Part shown: positions 1 through 6,029 of the stretch, in pieces
Position numbering within the stretch: position 1 is the stretch's first letter
How the letters are laid out: each line of letters opens with the position of its first letter
Assembly (NCBI GenBank): GCA_022570975.1
Contig: JACZYS010000138.1
Span: forward strand, 1-6,916
DNA from: Candidatus Zixiibacteriota bacterium
GTDB taxonomy: Bacteria > Zixibacteria > MSB-5A5 > GN15 > FEB-12
Reading direction: 5' to 3'
DNA: 6,916 nucleotides
The notes under the pieces: model-generated
Told to the model about the DNA's origin: nothing
What the model saw: only the letters and a program-made list of their open reading frames with translations
Database searches by the model: none
Position numbers and translations under genes: made by a program

Positions 1-78
1 AACTGCCAGCGCTGTCACCCCTACATTAAGAAAATGCTCGAAACCGGACAAACCAAATTTGATCTGATTGAAGAATAG
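1..78 (+). CDS. 3' end of a small C-x2-C protein, possibly a BFD-like [2Fe-2S] domain
   Basis: The first frame is open from base 1 and ends at TAG (76-78), giving 25 C-terminal residues that begin NCQRCHPYIKKMLETG. The C-x2-C followed by HPYIKKMLETG resembles the second cysteine pair and following helix of BFD-like (bacterioferritin-associated ferredoxin type) [2Fe-2S] domains, where the sequence is often CG-x-C-x-PxI. That match is from memory of the family and the first cysteine pair lies outside the window, so the assignment is tentative. A zinc-binding C-x2-C tail is the main alternative. The gene shares its strand with the downstream receptor, but a promoter lies between them, so they need not be co-transcribed. 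I see no terminator between them. Confidence 0.45.
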   Translation, partial: NCQRCHPYIKKMLETGQTKFDLIEE

Positions 79-105
79 TATTCAGCTCAATTTCAACTTT
101 CCTAC

Positions 106-134
106 TTGATATTTTGTCCCTTCTTATTTATATT
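106..134 (+). promoter_or_regulatory. Sigma-70-type promoter for the TonB-dependent receptor
   Basis: TTGATA (106-111) and TATATT (129-134) are separated by exactly 17 bases and each matches the sigma-70 consensus at five of six positions. Transcription would start near 141, leaving a leader of about 17 bases to the ATG at 158 or about 38 bases to the ATG at 179. Neither start has a good SD. Confidence 0.5.
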
Positions 135-157
135 AATCCAGTTATCAGACCTAATTT

Positions 158-2785
158 ATGCATTTGGAACAGAACAGAATGAGTGACATTCATAATCTTC
201 GTGGTACAATATTAAACATCATTACGATTACAATGGTCTCTCTATTTACTCAGGTGCAAAGCCGAGCAGCAGAATCATCAAGTGATACGGCTCAATCTTA
301 TCATGCTATTAACAGTGACTCGCTCAGTTCAGAAGATATTCTTAGCTCAACCAAAAGAACCCTGCAGGAAATAGTAGCTTTAAAAAACGGAGTTGTAAAA
401 GTATATCCAAATAATCAAATCACTGGCTTTACCGGTCGGGAGCAGTTTAACTCACCTGAACTTAATATTCGGGGCGGAAGACCATCATCTTCTTCAATAC
501 TCTTAAACGGTGCCAACATTTCAAGCAGATATAGCGGAATTTTCTCTTCGTATGTCAGCCCACACTTGATACAAAGCATGGTATTGAGAAAAGGAAATAT
601 TTCAGCTCAGTATGGCAACCTCCTTGGCTCAGTAATAGATATCTCAACTCCAAGCGGAACTAGCCAATACAGTGGGACAATAGAAACATTAACTGACAAT
701 GCCGTTGGCAGTGGTTTTGATCAGAATTTCTATACTGCCACTTTAAGCGGTCCTATACCGAAATTCAAAAACGGCACTTTTTTCGCATTGGTTGAGAGAA
801 GATATCTTGGTGATAGAAATCCCTCGGCAATTACAGAGGAATCGCTTCCAACAGGAGATAAAAGACTACCCAATAATTGGCAAAGCGGATGGTCGTATCA
901 TTTCAACTCCAATCTACCTCTCTCCTCTTCTTTAAATCTGAACGCCTTTGCAGATATTTCAAACGAAGAGTGGCAGGAGTATTGGCACTCTTATTATTTC
1001 AATTCTGAACACACACCCTACTACAAAGATGAGAACAAATTACTTGGTGCCCAACTAAATTATAAGATTGACGACAAAACATCTTCGTCAATCAGTCTTT
1101 CTAAATTCGAATCATATCGTTTTAGAGGTGACGGCAAATACCGTGAAAATATCTTCGCCTACGGCCGCCCAAATGGATATCCAAGAAATGATGAAACTTT
1201 TCTCTTCAGATCTTGGGATGATCCTTCTACCCCAACCATCGACAGTTCTTTTCTCGTTGATGGAATCATTAGAACATTTGTAGTCGGTGGTGATGAATCC
1301 GGTTTATGGAATGATTACATGAAATACAAAACCTCATACTATTCAATAGATACAAAAATTGAAAGAAATATGTCTGAAGAATGGTCACTTATTTCTGGAG
1401 CTTATTATAAGAAACACACGGTAAGATCGTATCATCACTACATCCCGACGTTAAGTTATTTGGGAGAAACGAATAACGGTTTCCGAGACGCAAATAGGTA
1501 TGGCTATGATGTATATGGAAATGAATCAGATCCAGAAAATTTCGAAAACGAAACCAAACACCCCAAAGAGTATTCGTTTTTTGTTGAGAGCATTTTCAAT
1601 GCAACTGACATAGTAATAACTGCAGGAATTCGTTACGAAATTTTCGACTACAAGTCTTTAATGTTTAAGAACCCTAAACTGCCTCTTGACCCTGATTCCC
1701 TTGGCTTTGACGGTGATGCCACAAACGACGGACAGATTGCATCTCTTGAAGAATCTGATTTGATTGAACGAGAAAGTTTCAGCTATTTATCGCCCAGACT
1801 TAATGTCTCATACTTTGCTGGTGAAAAAACAGTTTTAAAATTCTCTTATGGCATCTTTAGAAAAATGGCAAATTTCTCCGACTTATATGTCGGTTTTGAC
1901 AATATGGCCTACAAATTATTAACAAGTGGCTCCTATTTTACTCTTGGAAATTCCAATCTTGATATATTGAAGTCAAAGAATTTAGAGGTTGGATTATTGA
2001 GCCAACTAGGTCCTGCAACTCATTTACAAATCAGTTCATACTATCGCAAGTATGAAAATCAGGTCGAAGTTCAAAGTATTCCATCTTTCCCGACCTCGTA
2101 CGCATTATACAAAAGTTTGGGCGAATCCAATTCTCAAGGAATAGATTTTTCTATTAGTTTTACACCTGAACCACAATTAGGATTTGAAATTGAATACAGT
2201 TTTTCAGAATCAAAAGGAAACAGTTCATATAGATATACTACGGGTAATATAGCATGGGTTAATGGAACTGCACCTAAAGTAGAATACTTTCTTAGTTACG
2301 ATCAGAGACATAGCATTGTAGGTACAGCTAACTATTCCCCTGCCTCAAGATCACATCTTAAGCTTCTGTTCAATTATTCCACTGGACTTAGATATACTCC
2401 TATTGCAATAGAAAATGAGGCTACGGAGTCGATGATTTTTCCTAACTTGAAAGATACTGTAAATTCAAGGCTTTTGCCAAATACCGTAAACTTCGATCTT
2501 AAAGCAGAACAGGGATTCACTTTTGGTCAAACTAACCTGACGGCTGTATTGTGGGTCAAGAATGTTTTGGATAGAAAGAATGTAACAAATGTCTGGCAGG
2601 GTTCCGGCCTGCCAAATACGACCGCTTGGCTGAAAACGAGCCAAGGTCAGAACTTCGTAAATTTATTTTCCACTCCTGACCGCAGCGGTCTGAACGGTGA
2701 AGAAAAATATCGTATAAAAGAGCGGCACCCGCTCAATTACAGTCCCCCAAGACAGGTCTTTTTTGGCTTGAGATTAGGTTTTTAG
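158..2785 (+). CDS. TonB-dependent outer-membrane receptor
   Basis: An 875-residue outer-membrane beta-barrel receptor, expected to import a ligand through the outer membrane using TonB energy. A signal peptide is visible: a basic N-region, a hydrophobic core at about residues 17-30, and a likely cleavage after QSRA or QSRAA (residues 37-38). The plug domain covers about 68-165, with NIRGGR (103-108), the ILLNGANI segment and a typical plug ending VIDISTPSG. The rest alternates aromatic and polar residues as a barrel does, and the last residue is Phe, as in many outer-membrane proteins. There is no N-terminal carboxypeptidase-like or STN domain and no clear TonB box. Residues 520-531 form an EF-hand-like loop. 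The ATG at 179 (residue 8) would give a more usual signal peptide; neither start has a strong SD. The ligand cannot be named. Neighbours give no hint, since no SusD-like or siderophore gene is present. Confidence 0.9.
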   Translation: MHLEQNRMSDIHNLRGTILNIITITMVSLFTQVQSRAAESSSDTAQSYHAINSDSLSSEDILSSTKRTLQEIVALKNGVVKVYPNNQITGFTGREQFNSPELNIRGGRPSSSSILLNGANISSRYSGIFSSYVSPHLIQSMVLRKGNISAQYGNLLGSVIDISTPSGTSQYSGTIETLTDNAVGSGFDQNFYTATLSGPIPKFKNGTFFALVERRYLGDRNPSAITEESLPTGDKRLPNNWQSGWSYHFNSNLPLSSSLNLNAFADISNEEWQEYWHSYYFNSEHTPYYKDENKLLGAQLNYKIDDKTSSSISLSKFESYRFRGDGKYRENIFAYGRPNGYPRNDETFLFRSWDDPSTPTIDSSFLVDGIIRTFVVGGDESGLWNDYMKYKTSYYSIDTKIERNMSEEWSLISGAYYKKHTVRSYHHYIPTLSYLGETNNGFRDANRYGYDVYGNESDPENFENETKHPKEYSFFVESIFNATDIVITAGIRYEIFDYKSLMFKNPKLPLDPDSLGFDGDATNDGQIASLEESDLIERESFSYLSPRLNVSYFAGEKTVLKFSYGIFRKMANFSDLYVGFDNMAYKLLTSGSYFTLGNSNLDILKSKNLEVGLLSQLGPATHLQISSYYRKYENQVEVQSIPSFPTSYALYKSLGESNSQGIDFSISFTPEPQLGFEIEYSFSESKGNSSYRYTTGNIAWVNGTAPKVEYFLSYDQRHSIVGTANYSPASRSHLKLLFNYSTGLRYTPIAIENEATESMIFPNLKDTVNSRLLPNTVNFDLKAEQGFTFGQTNLTAVLWVKNVLDRKNVTNVWQGSGLPNTTAWLKTSQGQNFVNLFSTPDRSGLNGEEKYRIKERHPLNYSPPRQVFFGLRLGF

Positions 2786-2811
2786 ACCAGTATCTGCCTC
2801 AAAGATATTTC

Positions 2812-2839
2812 TTGCCTTTTTCTAAATTTTAGATAAATT
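2812..2839 (+). promoter_or_regulatory. Weak candidate promoter upstream of rpmB
   Basis: TTGCCT (2812-2817) and TAAATT (2834-2839) are 16 bases apart and each matches the sigma-70 consensus at about four of six positions. The spacer contains the 13-base palindrome TCTAAATTTTAGA (2821-2833). No terminator is evident between the receptor stop and this point, so rpmB could also be reached by read-through. Confidence 0.25.
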
Positions 2840-2870
2840 GTGCACTTGTCTTTGAAAGGAGTTGAAAATT

Positions 2871-3092
2871 ATGTCTAAATCTTGTGAAATATGCGGTAAA
2901 AAGCCGCTTTTTGGAAATAACGTTTCCCACGCTAATAATATCACCAAAAGGCGCTGGATGCCCAACCTGCAGAGTGTCAGAGCTCTTGTAAAAGGCGTTC
3001 CTAAAAAGATTTCCGTCTGTACCTCTTGCCTTAAAGCCGGCAAAGTGATAAAGAATATTAGGGTCAAGAAAACCAGCCCGGCTGTAAATTAA
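2871..3092 (+). CDS. rpmB: 50S ribosomal protein L28 (bL28), zinc-ribbon form
   Basis: A 73-residue protein of the large ribosomal subunit. It has the bL28 layout: the N-terminal segment [20 protein letters not shown], the [11 protein letters not shown] stretch, and a C-terminal basic tail. Four cysteines form a zinc ribbon as two C-x2-C pairs, C5/C8 and C50/C53, so this is the cysteine-containing (C+) form. The start is the ATG at 2871: an AAAGGAG SD (2855-2861) lies 9 bases upstream. The TTG at 2862, one base past that SD, is too close to use. Length is normal for the family. The gene stands alone, with a terminator about 25 bases after the stop. L28 is often next to rpmG (L33), but that gene is not here. 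Confidence 0.96.
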   Translation: MSKSCEICGKKPLFGNNVSHANNITKRRWMPNLQSVRALVKGVPKKISVCTSCLKAGKVIKNIRVKKTSPAVN

Positions 3093-3116
3093 TCAGATTT
3101 ATAGAATGAAAAATTT

Positions 3117-3143
3117 AAACCGCCTTTATTGGGCGGTTTTTTT
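3117..3143 (+). terminator. Intrinsic terminator of rpmB
   Basis: The stem AAACCGCC (3117-3124) pairs perfectly with GGCGGTTT (3132-3139) around a 7-base loop, followed by a T run through 3143. It lies 24 bases after the L28 stop codon. Confidence 0.9.
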
Positions 3144-3217
3144 GTGCCATAAATTTTGGAATCTTTTAATATCTCAAATTAAAGTACTGGATTAAACGTA
3201 CGAAGTATGCTAAGTTT

Positions 3218-3246
3218 GGCCGCCGAGCGGAGCACTCTCGGCGGCT
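3218..3246. repeat. GC-rich intergenic hairpin between the rpmB and flagellin 3' ends
   Basis: GCCGCCGAG (3219-3227) and CTCGGCGGC (3237-3245) form a perfect 9-bp stem with a 9-base loop, extendable by one G-T pair. Neither strand has a following T run, so it is not a standard intrinsic terminator, although it sits where the convergent flagellin transcript should end. A weaker stem, CGTAC/GTATG around GAA (about 3198-3210), is next to it. It is far more GC-rich than its surroundings. A REP-like element or a Rho-dependent 3'-end structure are possible readings. Confidence 0.5.
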
Positions 3247-3302
3247 GTTCAGGTATGCCATCCTATAGCATGGGAGGTAGTCAAATCATTTGTATAACCG
3301 GA

Positions 3303-4073
3303 CTATCTGCTTCCAATTAATGTCATAATAATTTTTGAATTAAGTTTTGAATGTGACATCAAAGACAAACTGAAATTAAATTTCAGCATATCGGCCGTAA
3401 ATTTTGCAAAAGTTGCGGCAATGTCCGTATCTCTAATCTGTGACTCAGCGGCCACAAGATTCTGATAGGTTACTTCCATTGAGGCCAGACCTCTTTCCAA
3501 TTCATATTTCTGTTTACTGCCGATTTCGATCTGAACTGAGTCCAGTTCAGCAATTGCAGAATCCACTCGTGATATTGTCTGCTCAGCGGCTTCGGCCGAT
3601 GAGAGGTCTATCTGATCCAAGAGACTTATTGTGGCAACCGATCCCTCTTCGCCATCAAAAAGATAACTTCCGTTATATTCTGCTGTCTCAACAATTCTGT
3701 TATAGCCATCTTTGATAGAGGTTGCAGCTAAATTTGTTGCTTCCTGAGCAGCTTCTGAGTTGAAACCGGTATTTGCTGCCTGAACGGCAAGTGTTCTTAT
3801 CTCAGTCAAATATGAGCGGAGCTCGGCCGTACTAGCTGATGCGGTTTCATATTTGGCTATCTGCAGGCTTTTGTTTTTCATCTCCTGATTGAGCGAGGCA
3901 ATCCGGGAACGCAACTGTTCTGAGATGATTAAATCTGCGGGGCCGTCTGAGGCCTTATTTATTCTGTAGCCGGACGACAACTTTACCATACTGGATAAAA
4001 GAGAATTATACTGAAGATTGACTATATTTGGGAGATTGGCTCCTTTAAAAATTGAACTTGTAAAACCGTGCAT
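3303..4073 (-). CDS. fliC: Flagellin, compact form with a very short central domain
   Basis: The filament subunit of the bacterial flagellum, exported by the flagellar type III system. The start is the ATG at 4073, 5 bases after a perfect AAGGAGG SD (4079-4085); an in-frame ATG 10 codons upstream lies inside the leader hairpin and has no SD. That gives 256 residues. The N-terminal D0/D1 region is clear: KLSSGYRINKASDGPADLIISEQLRS is typical flagellin, followed by the helical region containing EIRTLAVQAANTGFN. The C-terminal D1/D0 has RDTDIAATFAKFTADML and ends in the usual hydrophobic helix. Between the two conserved ends only about 50 residues remain, so the surface-exposed D2/D3 domains are essentially missing. 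FlgL is less likely because the motif is flagellin-type and the D0 tail is intact. No other flagellar gene is in the window. Confidence 0.93.
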   Translation of the reverse strand: MHGFTSSIFKGANLPNIVNLQYNSLLSSMVKLSSGYRINKASDGPADLIISEQLRSRIASLNQEMKNKSLQIAKYETASASTAELRSYLTEIRTLAVQAANTGFNSEAAQEATNLAATSIKDGYNRIVETAEYNGSYLFDGEEGSVATISLLDQIDLSSAEAAEQTISRVDSAIAELDSVQIEIGSKQKYELERGLASMEVTYQNLVAAESQIRDTDIAATFAKFTADMLKFNFSLSLMSHSKLNSKIIMTLIGSR

Positions 4074-4084
4074 ACTTACCTCCT

Positions 4085-4102
4085 TGCCAGTTATGTCTGG
4101 CA
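4085..4102 (-). promoter_or_regulatory. 5'-leader hairpin abutting the flagellin SD
   Basis: On the minus strand TGCCAG and CTGGCA (6 bp) enclose the loop ACATAA, and the 3' arm touches the AAGGAGG ribosome-binding site. If transcription starts about 12 bases after the sigma-54-type element, near 4107, this hairpin is almost the first thing in the mRNA. It could stabilise the message or modulate ribosome access, but there is no direct evidence for either. Confidence 0.45.
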
Positions 4103-4117
4103 TGACTATATATTTGA

Positions 4118-4133
4118 AGCAGTAACTGTGCCT
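4118..4133 (-). promoter_or_regulatory. Sigma-54-type promoter for flagellin
   Basis: On the minus strand the sequence AGGCACAGTTACTGCT has GG (4132-4131) and GC (4120-4119) separated by exactly 10 bases, and it fits the sigma-54 consensus TGGCAC-N5-TTGCW at all but two positions. Start of transcription is expected near 4107, giving a leader of about 34 bases. Sigma-54 control of flagellin is known in several flagellated phyla. No activator site is proven; an inverted repeat ATTGTT-N4-AACAAT lies at 4155-4170. Confidence 0.55.
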
Positions 4134-4348
4134 TTCCGATAATTAAAACAACTTATTGTTATTCAACAATTTAAGACGGCATTTTTGGGTTTTTATAAAA
4201 TAATGATGATTTTTATATGGGGATTTTCCAATAGTCTGGTGGAATCTTGTGACCTATTCAGAACTGTGGTGCTAATGAAAATTGATTTAATTGACAGAGA
4301 TGAGAGTAACTAAAAGAGCCATTGAAAATGGTTGGAATTCTGATAGGG
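4134..4348. other. AT-rich intergenic stretch between flagellin and the synthetase-like gene
   Basis: No convincing gene. It contains the inverted repeat ATTGTTattcAACAAT (4155-4170), about 22 bases upstream of the sigma-54-type GG element, which could be a regulator site. A 36-codon plus-strand ORF (4203-4313) has no SD and no recognisable content, so it is not called. Confidence 0.5.
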
Positions 4349-4379
4349 AAAAACAAAGCCGCAGATAAACTACGGCTTT
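4349..4379 (-). terminator. Intrinsic terminator after the synthetase-like gene
   Basis: On the minus strand AAAGCCGTAG pairs with CTGCGGCTTT (10 bp with one G-T pair; 4379-4370 and 4364-4355) around a 5-base loop, then G and five T residues. It begins 33 bases after the stop codon. Read on the plus strand the tail is only partly T-rich, so termination is mainly for the minus strand. Confidence 0.85.
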
Positions 4380-4412
4380 ATTATATAAAGGGAGAATGTG
4401 TTCTGTTTTAAT

Positions 4413-5408
4413 TTATGGGACCAAAAATTCCGGTGAACGTGGAAGTTCTATGGCACTTTTGATACTACTGTTGCTGACTTCGGTTGCAAGAACTGATTGA
4501 ACAACTCTTTCAAACCCAATTCCACAACCGGATGACTGACCTTTGCCATGGTGTAAAACTTCAAAATACCAGTCGAACTGCCCCGGGTCAACCCCATCAT
4601 CTAAAAGATGGTCATACATATATGACTCTTCAAACTGTTTCTTGCAGGTATCAGATGAGCCTTCGCGGACGGCTCCGCCAACTGATTCACCAACATCAGG
4701 TAGCAGCAGGTCACAGCATTCTGTCACTCCATTAGAACGTTTCATTGAGAAGAATTTGATAACTCCGCCTTCTTTTGGTTTTGGGTCAGATGGATAGTGA
4801 GTAACAAATGTTGGGAGATTGCCCAGAAGTTCACAAATAGCCAGCTCTTCAACCGCGCCTAAATCATCACCAAACTCAACTTCATATCCGTTTTCCTTCA
4901 GGAGGACAATAGAGTCTGCATACTTAATTCTGTTGAACGGATTTTCAATGTAACTTTTAATCTTGTCATTGTCACTAATCTTCAGTGCGGCTCTATACAT
5001 CTCCTTGATGATGCTTTCAATTTTATCGGTCAAGCCGTCCAGCTCAAAATCCCTGCCCTCAAACTCAATCAAGGTGAATTCACAGAGGTGACGGTTGGTA
5101 ACTTTCTTTTCCTGGCGGAAAGATGGGCCAATTGTGTAAACTCTGTTATGAGCATGAGTAAATGCTTCCAGATAAAGCTGACCGGTTTGGCGAAGAAACA
5201 TACCAGATTCTGTACCTTTTTCATCATACATAGTAACCGGCATTGCATTTGGGAACCATTCGCAAGAACCTGTTGCTCCGGTTATATGCGGAACACAGAT
5301 TTCCAGAAAAGATTCATTTTCAAACCAATCCCTGGCCGCCTTAAGCATTTTTGATCTCAGGAGGGTAGTTTCTGAATAATTTCCGTTCATGACTTCATAA
5401 TGGCGCAT
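4413..5408 (-). CDS. Class II Asp/Asn-tRNA-synthetase-like catalytic domain lacking the anticodon-binding domain
   Basis: A 331-residue protein that contains only the class II catalytic core of the AspRS/AsnRS family. Motif 1 is near 29-40 (WFENESFLEICVP), motif 2 near 97-117 (FRQEKK, then RHLCEFTLIEFEG, with R98 and E100), and motif 3 near 294-301 (GCGIGFER). FLRQTGQLYLEAF and LLLPDVGESVGGAVREG are typical of the family. The roughly 100-residue N-terminal OB-fold that binds the anticodon is absent. The start is secure: GGAGG (5415-5419) lies 6 bases before ATG, and the frame upstream is the terminator-containing leader. In archaea such AsnRS-like proteins without OB-fold are asparagine synthetases (AS-AR type) that amidate aspartate. 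Asparagine synthesis is therefore my preferred inference, supported by the Asn-rich leader. Aminoacylation or tRNA modification remain possible. Confidence 0.85.
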   Translation of the reverse strand: MRHYEVMNGNYSETTLLRSKMLKAARDWFENESFLEICVPHITGATGSCEWFPNAMPVTMYDEKGTESGMFLRQTGQLYLEAFTHAHNRVYTIGPSFRQEKKVTNRHLCEFTLIEFEGRDFELDGLTDKIESIIKEMYRAALKISDNDKIKSYIENPFNRIKYADSIVLLKENGYEVEFGDDLGAVEELAICELLGNLPTFVTHYPSDPKPKEGGVIKFFSMKRSNGVTECCDLLLPDVGESVGGAVREGSSDTCKKQFEESYMYDHLLDDGVDPGQFDWYFEVLHHGKGQSSGCGIGFERVVQSVLATEVSNSSIKSAIELPRSPEFLVP

Positions 5409-5517
5409 TTAGCACCTCCACAATATTAAGAGTTAAAAAAAAGCCACCCAAATACCAATTTGAGTGGCTGAAATTACCAATAGTGATGTTGTTATTAATA
5501 AACAACTTATGCCTCAT
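5395..5517 (-). CDS. Asparagine-rich leader peptide ORF (candidate attenuator)
   Basis: A 40-codon ORF beginning MRHKLFINNNITIGNFSHSN. Asn codons occur at positions 8, 9, 10, 15, 20, 31 and 37; the run AAT AAC AAC is at 5496-5488. A GAGGT SD (5528-5524) stands 6 bases before the ATG at 5517. The frame passes through the terminator hairpin (5469-5442) without a stop and ends 14 bases inside the synthetase-like gene, so the two would be translationally coupled. Codons 4-10 fold into GTTGTT/AACAAC, placing the second and third Asn codons of the run in one arm. Leader peptides rich in the regulated amino acid are the hallmark of ribosome-mediated attenuation. The missing stop before the terminator is unlike the classic trp or his leaders. 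A candidate start signal TATATTTG (5557-5550) lies upstream but is weak. It could also be a chance ORF. Confidence 0.5.
   Translation of the reverse strand: MRHKLFINNNITIGNFSHSNWYLGGFFLTLNIVEVLNAPL
5435..5469 (-). terminator. Strong intrinsic terminator just upstream of the synthetase-like gene (candidate attenuator)
   Basis: On the minus strand AGCCACTCAAAT (5469-5458) pairs with ATTTGGGTGGCT (5453-5442), a 12-bp stem with one T-G pair and the loop TGGT, followed by eight T residues (5442-5435). It ends 26 bases before the synthetase-like start codon, so any transcript from upstream must pass it. A possible competing hairpin is AATTT/AAATT around the stem's 5' arm, but it is weak. The T-box core sequence is absent. 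Confidence 0.85.
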
Positions 5518-5530
5518 TTCGAGACCTCAT

Positions 5531-5814
5531 ATTCTTTATGCCTACAATGCAAATATACAATTTCTTCCTCTCTAAATCTCTATATTTCAGCCGGTTAGAG
5601 ATTGCCCAACTTCATCAAGACATAAGTCACAGTTGTAACCCATTTTGGTCGGGCGGTTTTATTTAGCTGTTCTTAAAATTGAAGAGTATAGGTTTATCCT
5701 TTCTTTGTCAAGACATTTTTAAATAAAATCTGATAATTCTTACAATATTATCTGAGCCAGCTTGTAAGCTTTTAAATACCTTGGTTTTGGAACGATTGAT
5801 AAAAACATAAAAAT
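5531..5814. other. AT-rich intergenic stretch with no clear gene
   Basis: No gene is supported on either strand. The one structure seen is TCTCTAA (5569-5575) pairing with TTAGAGA (5595-5601), a 7-bp stem around a 19-base loop, upstream of the Asn-rich leader. A promoter for the leader and synthetase-like gene should lie here or just downstream; the best candidate, TATATTTG (5557-5550, minus), is weak. Confidence 0.5.
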
Positions 5815-5847
5815 ATGCCGTCGGTAGGGTAGTTTGACCGACGGCAT
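5804..5847 (-). terminator. Second, GC-rich hairpin with a T-rich tail downstream of the ftsZ region
   Basis: ATGCCGTCGGT (5815-5825) and ACCGACGGCAT (5837-5847) pair perfectly over 11 bp with an 11-base loop. On the minus strand it is followed by a T-rich tail (ATTTTTATGTTTTT). It acts as a likely terminator for leftward transcripts and follows a first hairpin by 12 bases. Confidence 0.65.
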
Positions 5848-5859
5848 CGTGGAGGAACC

Positions 5860-5886
5860 AAAAAAGTCAAGATTCTTTCGAATCTT
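5860..5886 (-). terminator. Hairpin with GAAA tetraloop and T6 tail
   Basis: On the minus strand AAGATTC-GAAA-GAATCTT forms a 7-bp stem with a GNRA tetraloop, then GAC and six T residues (5865-5860). It is the first strong intrinsic terminator after the small-ORF repeats downstream of ftsZ. Confidence 0.6.
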
Positions 5887-5918
5887 CAATAGTAATCAGC
5901 TGTAATCACAGCTATTAT

Positions 5919-5990
5919 TCAATTGTGCTTAAAAGCACTTATTCTCTGCCATCCCATTAAGAAGTGCCTTAATGCACTAGTTTGCGTCAT
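5919..5990 (-). CDS. Small ORF 3 of the tandem repeat, 23-residue peptide
   Basis: The third copy. It begins MTQTSALRHFL and then departs from the others, reading MGWQ and ending in a basic KHN. GGAG (5999-5996) sits 5 bases before the ATG, the same spacing as in the other two copies. Over its first 11 codons it differs from small ORF 2 at four positions (ACA/ACG, GCC/GCA, TTT/TTC, TTG/TTA), and all are synonymous third-base changes. The GCC-to-GCA change also breaks the AGTGCC/GGCACT stem seen in the other copies, so peptide conservation explains the pattern better than RNA structure. A further hairpin of the same type, GTGCT/AGCAC, lies at 5925-5938 in the extended C-terminal part. Function unknown. 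Confidence 0.45.
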   Translation of the reverse strand: MTQTSALRHFLMGWQRISAFKHN

Positions 5991-6029
5991 CCAATCTCCT
6001 TATGAAGCATATTTATGGGCTTTTTATCC

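Noticed and set aside
4134..4142. A CCGATAA sequence resembling a sigma-28 -10 box near flagellin
   Set aside because: It faces right, away from the flagellin gene, and has no TAAA-type -35 at the proper distance.
4203..4313. A 36-codon plus-strand ORF between flagellin and the synthetase-like gene
   Set aside because: No SD, no recognisable sequence, and no repeat or neighbour to support it.
5507..5530. A seven-codon ORF (MRSRNEA) overlapping the start of the Asn-rich leader
   Set aside because: It has no SD of its own, and its GAGGT serves better as the SD of the Asn-rich leader.
5435..5545. T-box riboswitch upstream of the aaRS-like gene, suggested by GGGTGG in the terminator
   Set aside because: The conserved T-box core and a specifier stem are not visible, and the GGGTGG is simply part of the terminator arm.
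5636..5661. GGGCGG followed by TTTT, resembling the right arm of the rpmB terminator
   Set aside because: The left arm pairs over only four bases, so no stable stem forms.
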